DNA from: Bacteroidales bacterium
GTDB lineage: Bacteria > Bacteroidota > Bacteroidia > Bacteroidales > WCHB1-69
Direction of reading: 5' to 3'
DNA length: 5,949 nt
Assembly: GCA_024400715.1 (NCBI GenBank)
Contig: JAKSMH010000082.1
Location: forward strand, 1-5,949
A program made the translations under genes and the position numbers. Shown piece after piece: positions 1 to 5,044 of the stretch. How positions within the stretch are numbered: the stretch's first letter is position 1; the number at the start of each line of letters is the position of its first letter. The notes below the pieces were generated by a model. That model saw only the letters and a program-made list of their open reading frames with translations, had not been told where the DNA came from and searched no databases.

Positions 1-584
1 ATAGTTATGTTGAAGTTCGTGGCGGCTTTCCCTTGCACTTCGTATAAGTCTGTGCCAAGCATATTCAGAAGCATGCCGCGTCCCCATTGATTCTGTAAAG
101 TTTTGCAAACAAAAAAGAAACCCTTTTGACTGTCTGCTCCTACAGCATCTATGATGGCTTTGTGGTGACTCCACGGAATACAAAACAAAGGACTGTTTGT
201 TTTGCCCCCAAGTGGGGGCAAAGAATCAGACTTTTCCATTTCACCCCCAGATGAGGGCAAAATGGGAATAGCATCTGGATATAGCAAATAGAAACGTTTC
301 ATATAGCCGAGTGATGTGACGGAAAATCCCTTCCTGTCAAGTTGCTTAGAAAGGTCATTACTGAGTTGTTTGAGAATGCCGTGTCCCCATCGTTCTTCGA
401 TATGCATAGCCACTATGTCTCGACCAACAGTCCAGTAGAACCTGAGTTGTTCACCATTGATTCCAATAGCAGCCTGGACTTGACTCTGCTTATACCTACG
501 ACTTAGATCGCTTACCCAAATCGAGTATTGCTGGTCTGCAAAATGCATATTGCCGTTGTTTTTCTCTATGTTAGTTTCTCCCAT
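1..584 (-). CDS. DUF1016 (YhcG-type) family protein, partial, C-terminus beyond left edge
   Basis: I see 194 codons, from an ATG at 584 to the window edge. The translation matches the DUF1016 N-terminal domain: an early helical segment leading into LRFYWTVGRDIVAM (residues 47-60), then WGHGILKQLSNDLSKQL (66-82), LGYMKRFYLLYP (92-103), IPWSHHKAI (136-144), and NQWGRGMLLNML followed by LYEVQGKAATNF (165-191). In this family a PDDEXK nuclease-fold domain follows; here it would lie left of position 1, so catalytic residues cannot be checked. Members are often found near type I restriction-modification genes, but their role is poorly defined. Residues 107-131 form a Pro/Gly-rich insert encoded by palindromic DNA. 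ATG 584 is preferred because it lies close behind a -7 element and gives a usual-length N-terminus. ATG 548 and GTG 587 are in-frame alternatives. No strong Shine-Dalgarno is visible, as is normal in this phylum. Confidence 0.85.
   Translation of the reverse strand, partial: MGETNIEKNNGNMHFADQQYSIWVSDLSRRYKQSQVQAAIGINGEQLRFYWTVGRDIVAMHIEERWGHGILKQLSNDLSKQLDRKGFSVTSLGYMKRFYLLYPDAIPILPSSGGEMEKSDSLPPLGGKTNSPLFCIPWSHHKAIIDAVGADSQKGFFFVCKTLQNQWGRGMLLNMLGTDLYEVQGKAATNFNIT
201..261. repeat. Palindromic insert inside the DUF1016 gene
   Basis: Positions 201-222 form a perfect hairpin: a 9-bp stem (TTTGCCCCC / GGGGGCAAA) with loop AAGT. After 16 bases, an imperfect second version follows at 239-261 (TTTCACCCCC...GAGGGCAAA). 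Both lie in frame within the coding region and encode similar peptides on the minus strand, LPPLGGK and LPSSGGE. The insert sits between two conserved blocks of the DUF1016 N-terminal domain, in what looks like a surface loop, and is tolerated without breaking the frame. Confidence 0.8.
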
Positions 585-623
585 CACTTTTTCTATTCTC
601 GTATTTTCAGCTGGCACGTTGCC

Positions 624-665
624 TATCTTTCTTCTTTTTCCATTTCAAAAATCATCGCAAAGATA
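624..665 (-). promoter_or_regulatory. Bacteroidota-type promoter for the DUF1016 gene
   Basis: On the minus strand TATCTTTG (positions 658-665) fits the TAnnTTTG -7 consensus. It lies 74 bases before the chosen ATG at 584. No good TTTG is seen at the -33 distance, so the promoter is half-supported. An AAAGATA at 624-630 is the inverted copy of the TATCTTT in the -7 element (7 bp arms, 28-base gap). This could be chance in AT-rich DNA. Confidence 0.5.
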
Positions 666-685
666 CAACTTTCTTCTTTTCTTTC

Positions 686-721
686 CCCGCCGCACTTTCC
701 CCGGGGCGGGTTCGGGTGTTT
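686..721. repeat. GC-rich intergenic repeat, copy 1
   Basis: This element begins CCCGCCGCAC and contains CCCCGGGGCGGG. It lies just after the stop codon of the DUF4062 gene in the direction of transcription. It matches copy 2 (2255-2291) apart from two substitutions and one single-base indel. CCCGCC and GGCGGG can pair across a 13-base loop, and the internal CCCCGGGG is self-complementary. A terminator role is possible. However, on the minus strand the stem is followed by GAAAGAAAAG rather than a T run, so a dispersed repeat is at least as likely. Confidence 0.75.
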
Positions 722-735
722 GTTATTTTACTTTC

Positions 736-2220
736 TCAATCTTTCTTTTCCGTCACCTGCCAGTAGCCGCCCTTGTCGGGGCCGATGCGGGTAACCAATC
801 CTTTTTCCTGCAATTTTTTGATATGTTCTCGTATGGTATCCCTATGCCTTCCCGTTATTTGAACCAGCTCATCATACGTAATCTTGAAATTTCCCAACAT
901 CAATTCCATAATTTGACTATCCAAAGAATTTACAGGCGGATTTACAGGCGGATTTACAGGCGGATTTACAGGCGGATTTACAGGCGGATTTTTTTCGGCT
1001 GTATCTACTTCCGTACTGTTTCGCCAAATAATTGTACAAAAATCCTCATCTTCAATAAATTCCGGGGATTTCAATCCCTTCGCCACACATGTCTCAACCA
1101 AATCATTTGTGCCCGTACCCAATCGCTCAATATATCCTGCAAGATAGGCGGGATAGGCAAGCGTCGGATTCACTGGAATGGATTTATGTTTTGCCTTAAG
1201 TTTTGTAGTCGTCAACCCCATCGGCAATCGCCCTGGGTTCCAAATCTCTAACCGGTCTCTGAACAGCATCACCTGCACACTGGCATTACTCGTGTAATCT
1301 CTATGCACAATGGCATTTATGATGGCTTCGTGTACGGCGGCAACCGGAAGTTCATACTCCACCCCATCGTCATTCGCAGAATGATTCCCTATTCTGGCAT
1401 CAATATGCGACATTACAAACGAGACGGCCTGGTCACACATTTCAAAAATAGTGCCACCAAAAACCTGATAATAGGGAGCTGGCTTCTGCACCTTCACGCC
1501 GTAGAATTGAGCGCACCTCACCTCCGACGCACGAAAGAAATGTTGCGGATTCTTTCCAAAAAGCAATAGTGCCGAATTGGTAACACGCGCATCTTCGGTT
1601 GCCAAGTCCAAACTCATCAGTACGGCAAGCAAGCCGTCTTTTTCCAATGAAAGTTTATAGTCTCGCTTTAATTTAGCCATATTGATGAAGGATTGAACTT
1701 TTCTTTCATCAATGTCAGATAAAGACGCATTGGTATTGATAGAAGCGTCAAATGGCGATATGCGGACAATCTCCTTCACTTCCAAAAAACGAACAAGGGC
1801 TGCGTAAACCGCCATTTGAAGCTGTTCGTATGAGTTGAATGCTTTTCTGACGACCGCTTGTTCGGCTTTGCCAATCAGATTTTGTTCTTTGGGATGTCGT
1901 TCAGCCACTTGCTTGATGAAGACCAAGCGATAGCGGTCGTGCTGCGTTGCGGCATCAAACTCCCGTTCGGTTGGCGACACGCCGTCCTCATCCTCAAATC
2001 CGTATCTCTCGCCGAACAGGCCGACATAGACTTCACTGCGGGCGGCTTCCGACAAATATGCTTCGCGAGCATTCTGGTCTTCAGCCGGCAAATCCTCAAA
2101 TAGAAATGGGACAAAAAGTCTCCCAAGCAGAGCGTCCTGCCGAATGTAATCGCAAAGTTTGCATCGTTCGGAGGCAAATTCTGATTGCACACTGCTTATG
2201 AAGATTCTGAATTTTGTCAT
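736..2220 (-). CDS. DUF4062 - RecG-like ATPase domain - winged-helix protein
   Basis: This encodes 494 residues from ATG 2220. An in-frame TTG at 2226 would add two residues but is less likely. Residues 1 to about 105 match DUF4062: FRIFISSVQSEFASER (4-19), VPFLFEDLPA (37-46), YVGLFGERYG (65-74), and SPTEREFDAA (82-91). Residues 165-240 are the linker seen in AlbA_2/ATPase proteins (SALLLFGKNPQHFF 216-229). A HATPase_c_4 (RecG-like C-terminal) domain follows, with HEAIINAIVHRDY (297-309), WNPGRLP (327-333), and GYIERLGTGT (362-371). Residues 411-430 are five NPPV repeats. A winged helix covers about 435-492, with TGRHRDTIREHIKKLQEKG. DUF4062 sits where its upstream paralogue has AlbA_2. Automatic annotation may call it RecG, but there is no helicase core. 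It lies 76 bases behind the paralogue with no clear promoter, so it is probably co-transcribed. No enzyme activity can be assigned; sensing or defence is inference. Confidence 0.85.
   Translation of the reverse strand: MTKFRIFISSVQSEFASERCKLCDYIRQDALLGRLFVPFLFEDLPAEDQNAREAYLSEAARSEVYVGLFGERYGFEDEDGVSPTEREFDAATQHDRYRLVFIKQVAERHPKEQNLIGKAEQAVVRKAFNSYEQLQMAVYAALVRFLEVKEIVRISPFDASINTNASLSDIDERKVQSFINMAKLKRDYKLSLEKDGLLAVLMSLDLATEDARVTNSALLLFGKNPQHFFRASEVRCAQFYGVKVQKPAPYYQVFGGTIFEMCDQAVSFVMSHIDARIGNHSANDDGVEYELPVAAVHEAIINAIVHRDYTSNASVQVMLFRDRLEIWNPGRLPMGLTTTKLKAKHKSIPVNPTLAYPAYLAGYIERLGTGTNDLVETCVAKGLKSPEFIEDEDFCTIIWRNSTEVDTAEKNPPVNPPVNPPVNPPVNPPVNSLDSQIMELMLGNFKITYDELVQITGRHRDTIREHIKKLQEKGLVTRIGPDKGGYWQVTEKKD
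739..792 (-). repeat. Shared 3' coding module, copy 1
   Basis: These last 18 sense codons of the DUF4062 gene (TRIGPDKGGYWQVTEKKD) align without gaps to the last 18 of the AlbA_2 gene at 2300-2353. I count 46 of 54 identical bases and 15 of 18 identical residues. Similarity drops sharply further into the genes. Beyond the stop codons it resumes in the GC-rich repeat. Confidence 0.8.
929..988. repeat. Five perfect 12-bp tandem repeats encoding NPPV x5
   Basis: The unit TTTACAGGCGGA (plus strand) occurs five times in a row without a mismatch. Read on the minus strand it gives NPPV repeats between the ATPase-like domain and the winged helix (residues 411-430). The unit is four codons, so gain or loss of copies would alter linker length without a frameshift. 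Base-level identity, including third positions, suggests recent expansion or homogenisation by slippage. Confidence 0.95.
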
Positions 2221-2254
2221 TGTCAAAACAATTTGAGTTTTGTGCTTTTTCTCT

Positions 2255-2291
2255 CCCGCCGCACATTCCCCGGGGCGGGTTTGGGGTGTTT
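2255..2291. repeat. GC-rich intergenic repeat, copy 2
   Basis: This is nearly identical to the element at 686-721 and lies in the same place, just after the stop codon of the AlbA_2 gene. Here it fills about half of the 76-base gap to the next gene of the probable operon. A strong terminator at this site would therefore reduce expression of the downstream DUF4062 gene. The CCCGCC/GGCGGG stem is preserved, and on the minus strand no T run follows it. Confidence 0.75.
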
Positions 2292-2296
2292 TATAC

Positions 2297-3787
2297 TTAA
2301 TCTTTTTCCTCCGTCACCTTCCAATAACCGCCCTTGTCAGGGCCGACGCGGGTGAGGAGACCTTGAGATTTTAATTTTTTCACATTCCAATAGACACCAT
2401 CTGCCGTCAAATTGCAAATCAAAGCCAATTCATTAGTGGTTATATAAGGATTTGCTTTTATTGCTCCCAAGATTTTCTCCGTAGTTTTCTCCGTAGTTTT
2501 CTCCGTAGTTTTCTCCGTAGTTTTCTCCGTAGTTTCTTGTTCTGTAGGGTTTTCTATAGGGTTTTGTAGGTCTTTCTCCGTAGTTTTCTTTTCTAAAGTT
2601 TCCTCAGGCTTTTCTTTCCCATCGTACATCATGGAATACGCTGTTCCAACAATCATAAAAGCAATCTGCTCGTACTTGGGCGTAGGGTTTCCCGCTTCCT
2701 TCAATTCCCGGTACATTCTATCCACGCCCTCGCCAAACTCACGAACAAACTTATGCGCTTTCAAGAATTTAGCAATGAGAGGATTGCGTGAAAAATGCAC
2801 ATACCGCATATTGTCCAAGCGTACAATGCTTGGCAAGTTGCCGGGACTCTCCACAGCAATGCGGTCGTCAAACATCTTAATTTGAATATCCGTTCCTAAA
2901 ATACTATAATCACGATGCGTTATCGCATTTATAATCAATTCCTTCCAAACAAATTCCGGATATTCAGCCTTGGTAACGAAGCGTGCATCAGACCCCAAAT
3001 AGGTGTGTTCGCGAATCTGCGTTCCCACAAAGGCAATGCTTCTGTTGACCATATCCAAAATCGTGCCATCAAATGTCACGTCTTTCATCACATTCATCTG
3101 CGCACCAGTCAACGCTTCCGTTCCCTGATATTTGATGAAACGAACTTGCGCGCGAGGGAAAAAATCTTGAGGCCTCTTGCCAAACAAAAGGATGGCTGCC
3201 GCGCTAATCTTGTAGTTATCTCCCTCTTTGACGATCAGTTTGTCATTTTGCTCCAAATATTCCAACGGAGACTTGCCATACCCTATTAAATCACAATAAT
3301 CCTGTACCAATTGCAGGTCAAGGTCACCAATGGAAGCACCAAAAACAGCTTTGCTCTCATAAATCATTTCCCCCTTATCATAAAGTAGTTGCAGCCGTTC
3401 GTCAAACGTCAGCTTCTTTGATTTGTCGCCCACACGATAAAAAACCTCATCTTTTTGATTGGCGTGAACTTTCTGGCTTTGTTGCACATTCATCAAAAGA
3501 ATGTGGTCTGATTCACCATTTTCTCGAGCGAATGAAAGTTTTTCTACTGATACTTTTACAGAAGGTTGGCAAAAGTCAAATGGAACTCGGAGCAATTCGT
3601 TCAAATGTTCCGAATGTTTGTCAACTCCTTCCAATTCGCCATTGTCCGCAATACCAATAGCAATCGTTCCACCGTCGGCATTGGCAAAAGCCACCACAAT
3701 GCTCGCCAAGTCCTTCGCCGCAATCTTTACACTTTTGCGGTCAAAAGTCTGGCTTTCATTGCAAGTTGTCAATGTCTCAACGGTCAT
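2297..3787 (-). CDS. AlbA_2 (Schlafen-type) - RecG-like ATPase domain - winged-helix protein
   Basis: This encodes 496 residues from ATG 3787, ending in TAA. Residues about 10-125 are an AlbA_2 domain: ESQTFDRKSV (11-20) and FANADGGTIAIGIADNG (34-50), the usual glycine-rich signature, ending near VFYRVGDKSKKLT. The linker contains AAAILLFGKRPQDFF (196-210). HATPase_c_4 motifs follow: KELIINAITHRDY (282-294), ESPGNLP (313-319), and FGEGVDRM (351-358). Residues 400-438 are rich in TTEK, with five perfect repeats at 419-438. A winged helix follows (about 437-492), ending GPDKGGYWKVTEEKD. Such proteins are often labelled transcriptional regulator or RecG-like and are taken to bind nucleic acid, but their substrate is unknown. 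It is the first gene of a probable two-gene operon with the DUF4062 paralogue, behind a good promoter overlapped by an inverted repeat. Autoregulation through the winged helix is possible but unproven. Confidence 0.9.
   Translation of the reverse strand: MTVETLTTCNESQTFDRKSVKIAAKDLASIVVAFANADGGTIAIGIADNGELEGVDKHSEHLNELLRVPFDFCQPSVKVSVEKLSFARENGESDHILLMNVQQSQKVHANQKDEVFYRVGDKSKKLTFDERLQLLYDKGEMIYESKAVFGASIGDLDLQLVQDYCDLIGYGKSPLEYLEQNDKLIVKEGDNYKISAAAILLFGKRPQDFFPRAQVRFIKYQGTEALTGAQMNVMKDVTFDGTILDMVNRSIAFVGTQIREHTYLGSDARFVTKAEYPEFVWKELIINAITHRDYSILGTDIQIKMFDDRIAVESPGNLPSIVRLDNMRYVHFSRNPLIAKFLKAHKFVREFGEGVDRMYRELKEAGNPTPKYEQIAFMIVGTAYSMMYDGKEKPEETLEKKTTEKDLQNPIENPTEQETTEKTTEKTTEKTTEKTTEKILGAIKANPYITTNELALICNLTADGVYWNVKKLKSQGLLTRVGPDKGGYWKVTEEKD
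2300..2353 (-). repeat. Shared 3' coding module, copy 2
   Basis: These are the last 18 sense codons of the AlbA_2 gene, partner of 739-792. Several differences between the copies are third-position changes, so the peptide TRxGPDKGGYW is held while the DNA has drifted slightly. This fits an old duplication or a partial gene conversion. Confidence 0.8.
2473..2532. repeat. Five perfect 12-bp tandem repeats encoding TTEK x5
   Basis: The unit TTTTCTCCGTAG (plus strand) occurs five times without a mismatch and reads as TTEK on the minus strand (residues 419-438). A decayed sixth unit follows at 2533 onward, and an isolated relative lies near 2572-2588 (KTTEKD). The sequence is unrelated to the NPPV unit of the paralogue. 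Unit length, copy number, frame and position in the protein are the same. Confidence 0.95.
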
Positions 3788-3788
3788 A

Positions 3789-3816
3789 GTATCTTTACTT
3801 TAATCTGCAAAGATAC
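3789..3816. promoter_or_regulatory. Perfect 8-bp inverted repeat overlapping the operon promoter
   Basis: GTATCTTT (3789-3796) and AAAGATAC (3809-3816) are exact inverted copies separated by 12 bases. One arm contains most of the -7 element; the other ends one base before the start codon at 3787. The expected transcription start falls inside the spacer, so this would act as a DNA operator rather than an RNA hairpin. The likely binder would be a dimeric repressor, possibly the product itself. Confidence 0.45.
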
Positions 3817-3839
3817 AAAAAATTTCATATCCAAACAAA
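3808..3839 (-). promoter_or_regulatory. Bacteroidota-type promoter for the AlbA_2/DUF4062 operon
   Basis: On the minus strand the -7 element is TATCTTTG (3808-3815). A -33 TTTG lies at 3832-3835 or 3836-3839; the second gives a spacing of 20 bases within TTTGTTTG when counted from the nearer copy. Both boxes match the phylum consensus. Transcription should begin near 3801, leaving a leader of only about 14 bases before ATG 3787. Confidence 0.75.
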
Positions 3840-4063
3840 TAAATATCGGATTATCCAGTTTTGCAGATTCAACTAACAAGTGCAACAAAATTAGTCATTT
3901 TTGCTGATGCTCAGACTCAACCAACTAGCACCAATATTCTCAACTTGCGCCAATTCGTCCTTCCTCGATTTTCCTGATGTAATTTATTAATATATCGTCC
4001 GATAAGATACAAACCAAAGAAACTTAATATGGAATATCCCGCATTAAAGTAATTGGAAAACAC
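3840..4063. other. Intergenic stretch with no assigned function
   Basis: This AT-rich region lies between the DUF2490 gene and the operon promoter. I find no RNA gene, clear terminator or repeat. The only structure noted is a 48-codon open frame on the minus strand (4063 to 3917) that starts with GTG directly after the DUF2490 stop codon. It is described in the findings and is not called as a gene. Confidence 0.5.
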
Positions 4064-4729
4064 CTACAGATTCACCGTCACACCCAAACCCGCAATGTGC
4101 TCGGTGGCCAAATAATCCACGGGCTCGGAATCCTTGGTTTTCGCCATCTTGATGTTGAAGTTGTAAAAGATTTCCATGTCACAATGCTTCGACAAGTGAA
4201 TGGACGTGCCCACGATGTTGTCCTGCATCTGCCACCTACGCCAGGTAAACATTTCTATGGACGCAAACGGGGCAAAACGACTTTCGCCAATCTGATACTG
4301 TATTTTCAAATACGAACGAATCACGTGCGAAAACTGTTTTTCGTTCTGCAAATACATCAGCATATATCTTTCACGCAACGACACCGTCAAATGCTCGCGT
4401 TTCAACGTTCCCGTTACCGAAACCAAGAAACTGTGTCGCATCCGCCGATCCGCCCAAACCAAATAGTCGTAGCCGATATCCACCTTCAGCCACTTCAACG
4501 GCTGATACCCAAAGCTCGGCCGCAAGAACAGGCAATCTACCTTGCGGGACAAGTCGCAGGTACGAAATTCCGTCCTGAAACCAACATACAGCCCATTGTC
4601 CCATGCCTTGTTCAATTGCACATCCGTCCATAAGCCGAAGTCGTCACGATTGGCATCTTGCGCAAAAGCATTGGAAAAAAGTAAAACACCAAGGAACAAC
4701 ACCGTGGCAATCGCTCTCAAAATCTTCAT
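4064..4729 (-). CDS. DUF2490 family secreted outer-membrane-type protein
   Basis: This encodes 221 residues from ATG 4729. An N-terminal signal peptide is clear: MKILR, a hydrophobic core (AIATVLFLGVLLFSNAFA), then a likely cleavage before QDANRDD. The mature part alternates short polar and aromatic strands typical of a small beta-barrel: FGLWTDVQLNKAWDNGLYVG, then FLRPSFGYQPLKWLKVDIGYDYLVW, ending in AGLGVTVNL. The LWT...LNK...W start and the repeated strands match DUF2490, a family common in Bacteroidota whose function is unknown. It should sit in the outer membrane or periplasm. It is probably a single-gene unit, divergent from uvrA, with its own promoter. Nothing links it to the accessory genes downstream. 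Confidence 0.85.
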   Translation of the reverse strand: MKILRAIATVLFLGVLLFSNAFAQDANRDDFGLWTDVQLNKAWDNGLYVGFRTEFRTCDLSRKVDCLFLRPSFGYQPLKWLKVDIGYDYLVWADRRMRHSFLVSVTGTLKREHLTVSLRERYMLMYLQNEKQFSHVIRSYLKIQYQIGESRFAPFASIEMFTWRRWQMQDNIVGTSIHLSKHCDMEIFYNFNIKMAKTKDSEPVDYLATEHIAGLGVTVNL

Positions 4730-4761
4730 AATAAGCTATTTAAAGTTTATATTTCAAAATG

Positions 4762-4790
4762 CAAATATACGATATATTCTTTAACGACAA
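4762..4790 (-). promoter_or_regulatory. Bacteroidota-type promoter for the DUF2490 gene
   Basis: On the minus strand the -7 element is TATATTTG (4762-4769). A TTG at 4788-4790 serves as -33 with an 18-base gap, slightly short of the usual spacing. The start codon is 33 bases further downstream. Confidence 0.65.
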
Positions 4791-4985
4791 TGCTCTGCCA
4801 ATCGATTCTTATTCCCCATCTTGCCTATTAAAAGATAGGAAAGGATATTCTTAGCGCCGCAGTACACCTCGGCACAACTTTAACCTCTGAAATCGAGACT
4901 GATTTTTTTGCCACCCTAAAAACTCGAACTTGTAGATTCCGCTTCGCCCATTTCGTCCACTTGCGGAACGGCAATTCCGTTTTAT
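4791..4985. other. Divergent intergenic region between DUF2490 and uvrA
   Basis: The full gap from 4730 to 5044 is 315 bases and carries the two outward promoters at its ends. In the middle I see only weak structures: CCTAT/ATAGG (about 4825-4840) and AACGG/CCGTT (about 4967-4981) followed by a T-rich run. No reading frame of useful length or RNA gene is seen. Confidence 0.5.
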
Positions 4986-5019
4986 TTTGATTTTAGTTAC
5001 CTTATTTTTTGTAACTTTG
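4986..5019 (+). promoter_or_regulatory. Bacteroidota-type promoter for uvrA
   Basis: The -7 element is TAACTTTG (5012-5019). A TTTG at 4986-4989 could be the -33 box with a 22-base gap, one or two bases longer than usual. The uvrA ATG lies 25 bases downstream. Confidence 0.7.
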
Positions 5020-5044
5020 CATTTCTAAAATATCGTCAATATCA

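Noticed and set aside
929..988. CRISPR-like array
   Set aside because: The 12-bp units are directly adjacent, with no spacers, and lie inside an open coding frame. This is a coding minisatellite.
550..1251. Plus-strand reading frame of 233 codons opposite the DUF4062 gene
   Set aside because: It contains RIYR repeats that are only the antisense reading of the NPPV tract. No family is recognisable, and the minus-strand frame has clear domains.
736..2220. Annotation as RecG helicase
   Set aside because: Only the C-terminal ATPase-like module resembles proteins often labelled RecG. The wedge domain and helicase motifs of true RecG are absent and the protein is too short.
2221..2226. TTG start at 2226 for the DUF4062 protein
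   Set aside because: ATG at 2220 is in frame two codons later and gives MTKFRIFISS, the normal beginning of the domain.
4097..4633. Plus-strand reading frame of 178 codons opposite the DUF2490 gene
   Set aside because: It is the shadow of a gene with a signal peptide and family motifs on the minus strand; the plus-strand translation shows no recognisable domain.
4967..4995. Rho-independent terminator before uvrA
   Set aside because: The AACGG/CCGTT stem is only five base pairs and no plus-strand gene ends upstream; the T-rich run belongs to the uvrA promoter region.
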